A stretch of DNA of 21,332 bases, taken from the NCBI GenBank assembly GCA_001021135.1, contig LDJE01096480.1:1-21332 (forward strand), given 5' to 3'. The stretch comes from Selaginella kraussiana. Its lineage: Eukaryota; Streptophyta; Lycopodiopsida; Selaginellales; Selaginellaceae. The notes beneath the pieces were generated by a model. That model was not told the origin of the DNA. It saw only the letters and a list, made by a program, of their open reading frames with translations, and did no database searches. How positions within the stretch are numbered: the first letter of the stretch is position 1; each line of letters opens with the position of its first letter. Positions 1 through 10,968 of this stretch are shown piece by piece. Position numbers and translations under genes: made by a program.

Positions 1-516
1 GTGTGTGGGGTCTTCTTGAGACATGCTTTTGAGCTACCACCCACCAAAACCTCACATCAGAAAACCATCCGATGGACGCTGAACCCTCCACCAACTCCAG
101 CGAAAGGAACCTGAAAGCTCCTCCCGCCACATTTGAGTGTGGGAACATTCGGTAGAATAACTTGTATTCTGAAAACGTTGACCGTCGATGCGGCAGCTTT
201 TACGGATACAGTGCCGACACGTGCCGCCGCCCCCAGCTTTGTCCCGTTCTTCTGGTCTCAAAAATGAATTTCTTTGATTCTAATAATTCTATTAATTGAT
301 GGAATTCCAGGTAGGACCTTCCTTGCCTAGTTCAGCAAGCAAGGTTTTGTTGTAAATTAAAATTGATTGTCTCCTAGCAAATGAGCATGTATACGTCGAC
401 AGAAAATATCAGCAAAAGCTTCTGCGTATTGCAGCAGCAGCATACGATTCATGCACTCTTAAAATTTACATAGTTTATTGCAAAAACACTCCGAAGGCTG
501 CAACAGGGCGAGAGAG

Positions 517-882
517 TTAAAGGCGAAATATGTATGCAGAGGAAGGAGATACGATGCGTACATGTGTACACGGACATCCATCAAATACGCGTACTTTGTA
601 CCCTCTGCTAGTATTCTGAGTACAAATACAGGTGTATGCGTTAAATGCGGGCGAGTTTTTTAGAGATGAATAATTCCACGAGCTCAAGATGCTTCTCTGG
701 CCTCCGGCTGGATGGAACCTAACAAGGTGCACACCCTGAGCATACGAAATTTCGTCTTTACCCGATGCCAAGAGCCCCAATGCTAAACAAATGAACAATA
801 TCAATATGGATGCGAACATACTCACGAGCAACGAAACTCCACGTTCAGCTTGGATGGATTTGAGCGTGGTCTTACCGAACAA
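517..882 (-). other. Possible small membrane or secreted ORF, 121 codons
   Basis: The frame begins MFGKTTLKSIQAERG and has a hydrophobic run of about 25 residues (residues 18-42, SLLVSMFASILILFICLALGL) that could be a signal anchor. A polar stretch ending ILSSWNYSS follows. The layout of a hydrophobic leader then a W-N-x-S motif faintly recalls the N-terminus of a leucine-rich-repeat receptor, but no repeats follow. A GTGAGT...TTTAG pair inside the hydrophobic run could also be an intron. No promoter or neighbour supports it; chance is quite possible. Confidence 0.15.
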
Positions 883-1189
883 AATCCCTTGAATTTGTTA
901 CTCCGGACCTTGTCTCCCAACTTAACAAATACGGATTGTATAAGGCTAGTAGACAAGGAGACATGGCTCAAGTAAACAAAGCTCGGTCCCTAACTAGCCT
1001 TCCAGCTGCATTCCATCGTTAGTGTTGAAGGTTGAGGATTTTTCAATCGGGAGAGTGGTATTTGGCACCGCAGACACCGCTCCGTAGTTGCAACGGTGAA
1101 GGTTCGTTCCGTATGACAAGGCAACTGCCAGCTGCAGTATAAACACCACCTCTGACTTCGTATTTGATTAGTTATAAATGGCCGATTTA

Positions 1190-1610
1190 GGTTAAACAAA
1201 TAAAGCTTGTTGTTTGATACCCTTTGAAAACATATGTAGTATTTCCAAGGCCTGTTGTTTCATTGTCTTTGTCTTCCCTCTGATGGGGATCTCTCTCACT
1301 TGCAGTTGAGTGAAATGGAGGGTGGTGTAGATTATTAGAGTCTATAGCCCCCTCTGAAGAAGGTTCAACAACAACATCAACACTGCTATGTGTCGATGGA
1401 TCGATCACATTCGATCGCATTCAATCATCGTCATCATCGTCTGTGCTTTCATCCAGGCTGTTGCTTGCTCGAAAGAAATGAGTCACACCAATTTTCCATT
1501 TTTCTTTACATTTAGCTGAAATTTTTCCCATTTGTTTTTGTGGATCATGTCCTTGCTATGCACCTTCGCAAGTTGATCCCTTGAAATATCACCACCACCC
1601 ACATTACACA
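1190..1610 (-). other. Coding-like but interrupted patch, family unknown
   Basis: Read on the minus strand, this stretch gives polar, protein-like translations in more than one frame: a Lys-rich piece around 1590-1480, an acidic Asp run around 1440, and a Ser/Glu/Asp-rich piece of 77 codons ending at 1187. No single frame spans it and no domain is recognisable. It could be the remains of a gene or of a mobile element, or chance. Confidence 0.15.
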
Positions 1611-2054
1611 ATACACCAAGAACTCAGGAGGACATATAGAGGGCATAGAGAGCCGAAAGTGCACATTGCTTAACTATTTTCATTGAGGCGAGATCCCTGC
1701 ATTTTGTGCCTTTTTTTCCGTCTTTGGCGAGCACTTGTATCCTTGTGGCTTGTTTCGAAGGGCAAGGATCCTGTTGTATATTGTCATTTTGATGGTCAGG
1801 CCACCAAGGAAAAAAGTGCCTAATAAGCCCAAGCACCATTGAGAACAGCTCTCACACTCCTCACAAAAAATAACTCTGGCGTATTGCTTCAAAGGCTGTT
1901 ACAATCCAATCCAGCCTTTAGCTTCCCGTCTTTCTTGCTGCAGAAAAACTGATGAACAGGAGGAGCAGCTGAAGCAGCAGGAGCAGTCGCAGCCTTTTAG
2001 GCCCCCCTGTTTTTGTTTCATTCACGGGCCGGCGAGCTTAAGCTTAGCAAAGCC

Positions 2055-2113
2055 ATGGCAGATAGCGGCAGCAAGCTCCTTTCAAGCATTTGTCTGGGAG
2101 GAACTCGCAGCAA

Positions 2114-2144
<31 letters not shown>

Positions 2145-4936
2145 CACAAGTACGGGGGCTGCGTCAATCTCTTCTTTGCACATCTCCTCGACTGGAACAA
2201 GAAGCTCACCAGCAAGGGATTTCTCAAAGGTAGGCATTCATATCCACCGGTTCTTCCTTGAGTATGTACGTTTACTTGGTTCTAGTTCAAATTCCGCGGG
2301 GTTTTCTAATTTCCTGATCATGGTCTGGTCTCTTCTTGCATACATATACGATCATATATCCTTGAATGTCTCTGCAGAAGCTACGGGTATAGGCTCTGTC
2401 TCTAGCTCTTGATAGTACTTGGTGCCTGCCTTTGCCTGGGTGCTTTCTTGGGGAATTGCACTGACGGTCTATGAAATTGACGCGACTGAAATTGACACTA
2501 AAGCTTTGTGTTTTGTGCTATATTTTCCAGCCGCAGCAGCAGCCGAAAGAATGCATCATCAGCACGACAACAAGAAGAAGCACAAGAAGAAGCAACAAAG
2601 GATCTCCACGCAAAAGCAGCATCTCATCCACGAGGAAAGGCTTCCCATGGCCAAGCTTTTGCTGGTAAGTTACGGTAGTTTGATCTTCTTGAATTCGTAT
2701 ATTTGTACACGTATTCGTATACTGAGAGTTTGTGTTTTTCAGATTGCTGATGAGAACCGAAGGAGTCCCAGGAAGAACTGGAGCCCAATTGGGGAGGAGA
2801 GCAACAGCAGCAACAACAGCAGCCCTGCGGTAAATGCGGTTGCTCGACTGATGGGCCTAGAACAAATGCCGTCTTTACCAAATCCATCAACAGCCACTTC
2901 AAGGACAACAGCCAGCGTAGAAACAGCAGAATCAAAGCAAGTCTCACTTCAGGAGCTGTTACACTTGGATCACGAGGAGCCTCGTATGCTTCAAGACCTG
3001 CTGAAGCCACAATCAAAGCAGCAACATTACTCGGCACCAATCTCTCCTTCCCAGCAAGATGCACTATTCAGCTTGCTAATGCAAGAGGTGGTCCAAAGTG
3101 GCAAAGACGAAGTTCCTCGGAGGAGCAACCAAGTTAACAGCAAATGCCGTAATGGGGCATTTAGTGCACCGCTTGCGTCCTCTGGATGTGGGAGCGGTTT
3201 CGGGAAGAGCTTCTTCCTCGAAGCAGCTGCCAAGATCCTAGAGCCGCGGAGCAAACGTCCCATCACTTCTAATACCGCTACTGCTACTCTCGACAATGAA
3301 GAACATGAAGACTTTGATCTGGCCAGCACAAGGAGGAGCATTGTTGTGAGAAAACGAGGGGCTATCTCTGCCCCTTGCTCCCCTCATCACCTCCACCGGG
3401 ACGTCAGCTGTTGCTCAAGTTCAACAACTCTAACGACAGGCTCATCGATCCTGGAGCTCGTATATGATGATCTCGAAGCTGCAGCTCGTGCAGCTGCAGA
3501 GGAAGAAGATGATTATGACTACTTCCACGCCATGTCTGAACCGTGCTCACCGTACATGGACAAGTCTTCTCCAACAGCCAGTTGCTACTCGTCCTCAAGT
3601 TCAAGACTGACCTCGACTGGTCAGCGAGAGGTTCATCTTCATCGACTCAACCGCAAGAGGGTCCCGTTTCATGATCTTGGCGAGCATGACTATGTGAGCT
3701 TCCGCGAGTTCCTTACAAGGTCTTCTTCATCGTCTTCCTTGGCTTCGACACCACCACCAAGTTCGAACCATGACTCTACGTTTACCATGGTCCAAAACCC
3801 ACTCTTTGAAGACCACGCTGCACTGGCTTCTGACGTTGGTAGTGCGTTTGAGACAACGTCCGACTGCGGAGAAGACACAGACCATGGTCTCGAGGAGATT
3901 CTCAAGTCCATATTGAGCGATGCTGGCAAGGAGAAAACAAGGATAACTTGGTCACCTCAGGAGAGCTACATTGTGAGTATTCGTTGACCCGCATTCAATT
4001 ATCGGAACAGAGGATCTAACATTTCTGGTCTTTGCAGTTCAACAAGGAGCCAAGTGAGGAAGGCAAGAGCTCCTTCGACGAGGAAGGGAAAAGCTCCCTC
4101 GACGACAGCCTGGAAGCCACTTCGGAGTCTAACTGTGGCGACGGACAACCAAGCCCAGTTTCAGTCTTGGATAATTCACCGTTTGATGATGATCTTCGCA
4201 AAGACCGTCGTCCTTCTCCCAGGAAAAGGCTCGACTTTGGTAAGTTTTCCTAGAGGCGGTCACACAAGCTAAGCTCACCATTTGTCTCTTTGGAACTGCA
4301 GATGAGCTTGTAGCACCAGTTCTCGAGCAACCTCAAAGTCAACTTCCAACAGACAAGGATTCTTTCAAGTCTTCCGAGGTGGAAGTTCTCGACTATGCGA
4401 ACATGGTGCTACGTGAATGTGGCGTTGAACATCGGAAAGAAACTTTGCTTCTGCTCCTCGAGCCATGTATCTTGGGTGACGAGCTTTTCGACAGGCTGGA
4501 GGATAGAATGAGGGTCGAAGAACTCATCAAGCACCTCGAAGCATACAACAAGGGAAGCAACAACAAGACCGCTCTCAAAACACATTCCCGGAGCTATCAC
4601 GAGTGTCGAGCACAAAGACGGCTTGTGTTTGAAATCACAAGGGAGTGCTTAGACGCAGTTCTTGAGGACATTTTCAATGACACGTTTCTGGTCGACACAA
4701 GGAGCAAAGGTCCATACTTGAGCACGGGAAGGGACGTGGTTGAGGAGGTGGAGTCAAGGGTTGCTAAATTGGCAAAGAACAAGTTCGACAACATTGACCA
4801 AATGGTCGACATGGACTTCAGCAAAGAGTGGGGACCAAAGAGGCACACAGAGCTAGTGAAGCTCGTGCTTAGGTGCGAAGAAGACATCTTCCGGGGACTT
4901 GTGAATGATCTGGCCAATGATTTGCTGGCCTTGTAA
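2055..4936 (+). CDS. TRM/LONGIFOLIA-like protein with DUF4378 C-terminus
   Basis: Five exons join in phase: 2055-2229, 2531-2664, 2743-3972, 4038-4239 and 4302-4936, giving 791 residues. All introns are GT-AG (301, 78, 65 and 62 nt). Visible family marks, in order: an N-terminal block with NLFFAHLLDWNKKL; LPMAKLLLIADENRRSPRK; the hallmark AVARLMGLEQMP at about residues 135-146; long Ser/Asp/Glu-rich disordered stretches; and a C-terminal DUF4378-type region (about 605-791) ending FRGLVNDLANDLLAL. In angiosperms, TRM (TON1-recruiting motif) proteins bring TON1 and a PP2A complex to cortical microtubules, and LONGIFOLIA members promote directional cell elongation. That role is inferred by family. 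The start at 2055 has good context (aagccATGGca) and precedes the conserved N-terminal block. Assignment to one TRM subgroup is not possible by eye. Confidence 0.87.
2108..2144 (+). repeat. AGC/CAG triplet repeat inside TRM-like exon 1
   Basis: An imperfect (CAG/AAC/GGC)n microsatellite encodes an Asn/Ser run (SNSNSGSSSSSS). Related CAG-rich sequence lies in the leader (1955-1990), and Gln/Asn/Ser-coding triplets recur in exons 2 and 3. It is likely length-variable and lies outside the conserved blocks. Confidence 0.7.
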
Positions 4937-5710
4937 AACACTTTTTACAACTCAAAGATCCCAAACCCTAGCTAAACCCTTGTCCAAAAGCCCCAAAGTT
5001 ATGGACGGTATCTCTAGGAGGCTACGTCCAATATATAGAACTTGGAAGTATGCGTATACGTGGAGGTTGTGCATGGATCCAACACTTGGCACCAGTGTTT
5101 GTTTCAGTAAACTAAAAGACCCTGCAACTTGCCAAGTCGCATTTCCCGGGATCGCAAATGTCACATTGCTTTTGTCATTTCGAGTACATACACGCACACA
5201 CTGATGTTGCAGCTGTTGCCTGGATCCACCATCACAGGAAGGTGAAGCCTTCGTTTCAGTGCCAGTGACCATTGTGCATGGTAAGGTCTGAAAGTTCCAG
5301 TAGAGGTGCAAAATGCAAGTGTGTACAATCGGAACATCATCACCAGTCATCCATCACGCCCTTTCACTGTTCTGTCTGTTCATCCCTCACCAACAAAAAA
5401 GTAAACTATCACAGAGCAATTAAAAGCTGCCCACATTCAACATTCGACATTGAAGTGAGCTAACAACCTTATTACTCCATGGTTTAATGAATCTAAGCTG
5501 GCATACAGCAGGGTCTACTTCGTGTTAGGATGCTTCTCCTCCACGCCGAATTTTTTGGAAGCTTTTACCAAACGAAGGCATGCCTCACGAGCTCATTTTC
5601 AGTGCCAGAAGAATGAGCATGTCCATATCGTGCTCGTGTTGCTATCACTATATTCGGACCAGCACAAACTGCAGGCTCAGCTTTTCCTGATATTTCTAGA
5701 GTCATAAAAA
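4937..5710. other. Convergent 3' intergenic region
   Basis: This 774-base gap separates the stop of the TRM-like gene from the stop of the DUF810 gene. It should hold both 3' UTRs. I see no ORF with family resemblance, no clear AATAAA signal in the expected place, and no structural RNA. Confidence 0.5.
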
Positions 5711-8491
5711 TCACATTTTTGATAGCAAGGTTTGCAGCAACTTCGATCCTCCAGACATGACTAAGGCCCGTTTCTTGTCTGCCACCTGCTGCTTGAAGCT
5801 TATAACCATCGAAAGCGTCTTGCTGCTGCTGCTGATACACTTCTCGTTCATGAGGTCCAGTAGAGGTCTGGCAGATTCGTCTACCAGGGACTCATCTAAA
5901 CCCGTCTTGAAGTAGTCCATGAACGCTTTTAAGAACCCGCTGCTGTGATGTCGATGTTCTTCCTCTTGCACCTCCACCACTTCTGCAAACGCTTCAAAGC
6001 ATTTCTCCATCACCTGCTGGAGAAGGTAGCTCCGAATTTGAGCCGCTGTGACCGATTCTGATATGGTCCCCAGTTCATTCCTTAAAAACCTGAGAGCAAC
6101 CTCCACTCCATCACAACGTCTTATGGCCTCCCAAGCTCCCGCGTTCACCATGTAATAGAACACCATTTTCTGGGCAGCCCCATCACACAACTTTTCGATA
6201 CCTTCCCTGCAATATTGCATTGCATTCTCCAATGAAAAATCTTTATCAGCAGCCTTGGGACCAACTTGGAGCTTCAGTTGTTTAAGTTTGTCTTGCAAAC
6301 CCTGTAGCCCATATTGGACGTACAAGATGGTATTTAGACGCCTGCATGAGTCCTGGATATCCGGAGATGCACGCTGGCTGGTCCCAGAGTTATCCATGTC
6401 CGTGAGCTCTGACCAGACTTTCTCAGACGTCGCTTTACATGCCCTAATGATTCTATCCAGAGGTGATGGTGTACAATTCTCCTCCGGAACCGACGTCGTG
6501 TGCTTCCTACCTGTCGAGAAACAAATGAGGCCATTCGTACGAAAATGAAATCTGGATTACCAATAAAAACGAAATGTTCAGCAGTGGATTCAACTCCGAA
6601 TATAAATTCTTGCAAAATTTCTGGCCGGCCATACAACGGCATCCCAAAGAGTGCATCTAAAATCTCCTCAATAAAGCGCATGTATAGCACGCCTGATAAA
6701 GTACCATATGTTTCCTGCTTAAGTAATAGTTAGCCATGTTATGAATTTAATGCAAAAATACTCACTTCTTGAAAATCTACCCACTGATTTAGTTCGAGGA
6801 AGTTATCTCGTAGCCACCTTCGCAAGGCCTCAAAAACTGTTGCATTAGAAGCAAATGACGAATTTCGGAACATATCTTCAAGTGGTAGCAAGGACTTCAA
6901 TTCGCTTTCCAAAGTTGCAGCCGATCTCAATGCTTGGACAACGTCGCAAATTTGTACGTTTCCAAGCAAGAACTGCTTCAGCTCTCGCTTGAAACACCTG
7001 TGCAGAGTTGATATAGCGACCTCCGCTGGACATGGATGCCATCGTTCAAAGAGAGGAGAGAAACTATGCTGCTCGGTAGCTGCAAGTGCAAAGACAGCTT
7101 CTGCCAGACTCGAGATCGAAGCCACTGATAACTTCCCGTGGTTTGAAAATCCATTGAATACCTGCAAAATGTTGAAACGTACAAATGAAAAAAATAATTT
7201 GCAAATTAACGTTACCTGAGAGAAGGATAGTCGCAATGACGTTTGAATGTAGTGCTGAACCTTGCTGGATGCAGTAACACAAGTTCCGAGGAAATCATTT
7301 GCAAGGAGAGACATGTCGATTAGGTAATGTAACACGTCCTTAGAGTCGTCCCCCAACTTAAAACCATGGTAAGCATACAGCCTGATTTCAGACCATCTCT
7401 GTATCCGTTCAAGCACCGACGAGAAGAGGTCCGACTGCACAGACGCCCCGTCAAGACGTAGAAGCCGTTCTGCCTGTTTCATCTCCTCAAGAAGTAGATC
7501 GAGCAGCTCTTTATCTCCAGACGCTTCAAACTTGGAGAACAACACCCAGGCAAAGCAAACATGGTGCATGCTTTGCCCTATCCCAAGTACACCCCAGGTC
7601 TTCCGAGCCAAGAACAGTGCTTGATCCATCTCAAAACATATGGTTGAACGCATGTTTCCGGTACTACTGAAAAGTGACCATAGTAACACGTCGTAGATAT
7701 GGACGTTGAGAGGATACGCGTTTGCCCAGTTGCATTCCTCGCCGGCCAGCCAGTTAGCGGCACTCCTTAGCTCTTGGAAGGCTTCCATTCTAGCAGACCT
7801 CGGCTGCTTATAGTCCCATAGCCCAGTTATCTCCTTCTTGAGAAATGGTCCCAAATTCTCAGAATCAGGGTGTATAGTTGAAGGGTAGACTCCCAGAGCT
7901 TCAGCTGTCGTCGTCTCCATTTCCCGTACACTTTTAAAGTAGAAAACCCGGAAGGCGAAATATGCAAAAGAAGTTCAAGGGGAACTACCTTTGGCACCTC
8001 TATTTCCTGCAAAAAGTGAAGGCCGGACAAAACATTAACATATCTGCAAACAATGGAGTATATGAATCAAGGAAGCATTCATGAGCTTTAGTAGTGCAAC
8101 AGGAGTCTTGCAGACTAAAATACCAAAAAGGCAATTAAAAGCTACCAGCCTGCGGCACTTGCAGAAATTAAATAAATGTTAAAAATCATTAGATTACCTT
8201 GGTTTTGGTTGCTGCTTTTGTGAAAAAGACCTTTCTGAGTTCAGAATCTCGTTGCTTAGAGATGTCCATTTGGGTTCTCGCAACCGCAAGCAGTGCTTCA
8301 ACGGACCCATTGGAGCCCACAACTTTTCTCATGAACAGCCGCCTCCTCCTCCTCCCATGACTGCTCAGGCAGGAGTAGACCAGCACCTCGTACGCAGTCT
8401 CACACAAATCTTCCCTCGAAAGATCAACTTCGAGCCGAGGAAAAGGAGGCTCCATCTCATCATCGTGACCACCACACAGATATAGAACCAT
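5711..8491 (-). CDS. DUF810 / PATROL1-like Munc13-homology protein, with a frame break
   Basis: Five exons on the minus strand: 8491-8198, 8006-7216, 7161-6766, 6714-6561 and 6510-5711; introns 191, 54, 51 and 50 nt, all GT-AG. About 810 residues result if the frame is followed by homology. Family marks in order: DLCETAYEVLVYSC near the start; VARTQMDISKQRDSELRK; VVPLELLLHISPSGF; RRRQLKLWES; CNWANAYPLNVHIYDVLLWSLF; ERWHPCPAEVAISTLHRCFKREL; and SCRRLNTILYVQYGLQGLQ near the C-terminus. In Arabidopsis, PATROL1 (MUN domain) is needed to deliver the plasma-membrane proton pump AHA1 during stomatal opening; other DUF810 members are less known. Exon 2 reads in one frame up to about 7880 and in another from about 7862, so a 1-nt loss or 2-nt gain is implied. 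The family's usual C-terminal TLLRVLCYR-type block is not evident. This could be a frameshifted paralogue, a null allele or a sequence error. Confidence 0.82.
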
Positions 8492-8560
8492 GTTTGGGAG
8501 ATGAAAACGTTGAGAACGACCCCGAGGACGGAGCCGACATTCAGCTGTTGCTTGTGCCAG

Positions 8561-8567
8561 TTATATA
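8561..8567 (-). promoter_or_regulatory. TATA box candidate for the DUF810-like gene
   Basis: TATATAA read on the minus strand (context ggaTATATAActgg) lies about 70 bases upstream of the ATG at 8491. That would place a start site near 8535 and leave a short leader. The element matches the plant consensus; start-site data are absent. Confidence 0.45.
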
Positions 8568-9179
8568 TCCAACATTTTTTTCAACCAAAAAGTGGCACTA
8601 CCATCACCACCCCATCCATCCGGCACCAGCGTCCTTCTTTATGAGGGCTGCACATGGTTTTGAGATGATAAACTTCTCAGCAGTCCTCGATATGTCAGGC
8701 AGGATTGGACGGCTGCTGCAGCGACAAAAACTATGTACACAACAGGCCAGCCAGCCTTTGTCCCTCGGTGTTACCATGGTAACTGGCCACCTTCTCTCGC
8801 GTTACCATCACGATCTGGTGGTGATTCTGATTCACAGTGAGCAGTTGCCCTACGTATATACAGGGAGGGGTCTACTACAAGTCAAGTCAGCCAAATACCT
8901 GTCTCCAGACGTGAGAGACGGGAGCCAAAAAAATTTCCTCTTGAAAAGGTCCATTCCACCCCGAAAAATTGTTGCGAGGACAGAAATGGGAAGAAGTAGT
9001 CCTGTTTGCTGGCGGAAAACCACAAAAATGAAATTACAAAAATGTACTATTGGATGACGCAAGAGCACGAATGTGAGGAATCCTCATCGCCATCCTCATC
9101 TTCAGAGTCGTCCGAATCACTGCATGTCAACATGAAAACCCTTAGACCCCACATTCCGTATGAAACGCAACACGCAGAA
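8568..9179. other. Intergenic region between DUF810-like and proline-rich genes
   Basis: About 610 bases that must contain the upstream region of the DUF810-like gene and the 3' UTR of the proline-rich gene. An open plus-strand frame of 187 codons (8494-9057) has no family resemblance and no splice logic. Nothing else is recognised. Confidence 0.45.
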
Positions 9180-9920
9180 CTACGTATACACTACGTATGG
9201 CGTTGTTAATACGAACCTTGGTTCAAACTCCTTGATTTGTGCAATGCGCGTGTCCTCGACCCAAGTGATCCTCCGCTTGCCTGTTCCAGGGGCTTTTTTC
9301 CGAATTCCTCCGGGCCCGGGTTTAACCTCCGGAAGTTTAACCACTGGTGCAACCATCTCTTTCTTCTCGTCACCAATCTCTCCAGGCACCGCCACCACCG
9401 CCGCTGCCGGAGCTGCTGCTGCTGGTGCAACCGGAGCTGCTGCTGGTGGTGGTACCGGTGGTGGTGGTGGCGGCGCTACTGGTGGTGGTGGTGCTACCAC
9501 TGGCGGTGGTGGTGGTGGTAGCATTGTTGCAACTGGTGGTAGATGCACGTCGATGGCGGCTATCGGGGAGGAATGGCGCTCACCATTGGACGCTGGATGC
9601 ACCGGTTCTTGCGTAACGAGGAACGCTGGTACCGGGATGGGTGGTGGCATTGCTGAGAGTGGTGCCGAGGGTGGCATCCTCGAAGTCCTGGCGGCGGTAG
9701 ACCCCTTGTGGGAAGACGGGGACGAAGACGAGGAAGACGATGACGACGGCGAGGTCGAAGCGGCGGAAGTTTCCACTTTGACGGATTGAGGTCGCGTGGA
9801 GGAGATGGGCGTTGGGTCTTCGCCCCCCGATCCCCCACAGCAGCAGGTCAAGAACCGGGGGCACCCGCTCTGCTTCTGGCTTGGAGGCGCCAGCGAAAAT
9901 GCCTCTCGATGCTCCTCCAA
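9180..9920 (-). CDS. Proline/alanine-rich hypothetical protein with C-terminal RRITW motif
   Basis: One exon of 246 residues, family unknown to me. The N-terminus (to about residue 35) is compact with a CCCGG cysteine cluster (FLTCCCGGSGG) that could be lipidated. It is followed by a Ser run (about 58-70), then a Pro/Ala-rich hinge (about 130-180), and a conserved-looking basic C-terminal piece, GTGKRRITWVEDTRIAQIKEFEP (about 214-236, split here only for description: GTGKRRITW then VEDTRIAQIKEFEP). KRRITW fits the general RVxF docking pattern for protein phosphatase 1 ([R/K]-[V/I]-x-[F/W]); that is inference. It is not an extracellular proline-rich protein by appearance, since no signal peptide is visible. 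It could have further exons, but none is required. Confidence 0.5.
   Translation of the reverse strand: MEEHREAFSLAPPSQKQSGCPRFLTCCCGGSGGEDPTPISSTRPQSVKVETSAASTSPSSSSSSSSSPSSHKGSTAARTSRMPPSAPLSAMPPPIPVPAFLVTQEPVHPASNGERHSSPIAAIDVHLPPVATMLPPPPPPVVAPPPPVAPPPPPPVPPPAAAPVAPAAAAPAAAVVAVPGEIGDEKKEMVAPVVKLPEVKPGPGGIRKKAPGTGKRRITWVEDTRIAQIKEFEPRFVLTTPYVVYT
9443..9520 (+). repeat. GGT/GGC triplet-rich tract
   Basis: An imperfect (GGT)n/(GGC)n tract on the plus strand encodes the Pro-rich hinge on the minus strand. Its length is likely variable. It also creates long Gly-rich and Val-rich spurious frames on the plus strand. Confidence 0.7.
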
Positions 9921-9949
9921 TCTATCACGAACTCACTACACTTTGAATC

Positions 9950-9975
9950 CAATTCTCTCTCTCAGCTCCTCCTCC
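9950..9975 (-). promoter_or_regulatory. GA-rich leader/promoter tract of the proline-rich gene
   Basis: The plus strand shows CTCTCTCTC followed by CTCCTCCTCCTC, which is a GAGGAGGAG...GAGAGAGAG tract on the coding strand, 30-55 bases upstream of the ATG at 9920. GA-rich (Y-patch/GAGA-like) tracts are common near plant transcription starts. I see no TATA box here. Confidence 0.35.
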
Positions 9976-10200
9976 TCAAATCCATGACATCGGGGCTTCA
10001 CAAGTTGCAAATCCTAGTTTCAGCAATTTCCCTGGCAGCTTCCCCCAATTCCAACTTTGAAACTCAAATCGTCGTCCCCACTTTGGAACCTCCAAATCCA
10101 ACTTTCAAATCACCATCTATCAACACCAGCAGGCGAACACATCGATCGTGCTCAACTTTGGGCAGTGTACCTAGAACACTCACTCGCGGACAATGAATGA

Positions 10201-10968
10201 ATTCCTCAGCAGCTCAGCTCATGCCTGCCACAATGATCATGTGTGTGCGTGTCTGGAGCTCCTTTGCATGCTACCATCTCCATCATTCCTTTCACCTACC
10301 CCATTCCACCCAAAAGTTCAAAAAAATTGGCCCTTCCTCTTCTTGCCTCAAACAAATGAACCCTAAATGAAGAACAACTAAAATGCTCTACTTTCGATTG
10401 TCCCCGGAATCTGCAACTTTCCTCGCCACAATGACGAACCTTTGAGACGAGCGCTCGCAGCTCCGCTCCTGCTCGTAATGCTCCCCCCGCCGCCGCCGCC
10501 GCTGCTGCTGAGCCTGCTGAGGGCCGCGGGCTGCGGCTGTTACCGGCGATCGACTGGTGGTGCTACTGCGACACTTCCCGCAGCGACAGCGGCGACGACG
10601 GCGATGGCGACCAGCATGACGGCGACGCTGGCGACGCTGCCCGCGAGCGCGCCATGCTTCCGGAAAAAAAAAATGTACACCAGCCCTAATACAATATTCT
10701 TAACAGTAAACTAAACTTACAAACGACTATTTTATCTGGAGAAGATTCCCCAAATAAAATTCTTTGCATGGGGAAGTGCAGATTCCTGATTCCACTGCTT
10801 CGACATTCAAATGGCCATCAGGAAAAAAACACCCACTTCTTCAAGGAAGTACCAACAAATGGATATTGATACATTTGAAGAACCTTCTGCAACAAAGTCC
10901 TTGATCCCTATAGCAGAGGTCCAATAAACCTAAATACTTTTTCACTTTCTTTGGTAGGGGTTGACCTA
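10201..10968. other. Gene-poor interval with a GC-rich low-complexity block
   Basis: The interval separates the proline-rich gene's upstream region from the peroxiredoxin stop. Bases 10485-10655 are strongly GC-rich and built from CCG, GCT and GCGAC-type triplets. The plus strand gives a 90-codon frame beginning at 10442 with Leu/Pro and Ala/Thr runs. The minus strand gives an Ala/Val hydrophobic run (GALAGSVASVAVMLVAIAV...). Neither has homology I recognise. The rest is AT-rich and featureless apart from the peroxiredoxin's likely 3' UTR. Confidence 0.4.

Larger units (their letters stand above)
1..2054. other. Left intergenic region, no supported gene
   Basis: About 2 kb without a gene I can defend. 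Open frames are all under about 120 codons and none matches a family I recognise. The last 120 bases before the TRM-like start are rich in CAG/GAG triplets and probably form its 5' leader. Two weakly coding-like patches on the minus strand are listed separately. Confidence 0.6.

Noticed and set aside
2286-2302. Possible tRNA T-arm (gttcaaattccgc)
   Set aside because: No acceptor, D or anticodon arms can be folded around it, and it sits in a TRM-like gene intron.
8494-9057. 187-codon plus-strand frame
   Set aside because: Starts three bases from the divergent DUF810 ATG, runs through its TATA candidate, and has no family resemblance.
9160-9789. 209-codon Gly/Thr-rich plus-strand frame
   Set aside because: Created by the GGT/GGC tract opposite the proline-rich gene; the other strand has the more protein-like non-repetitive ends.
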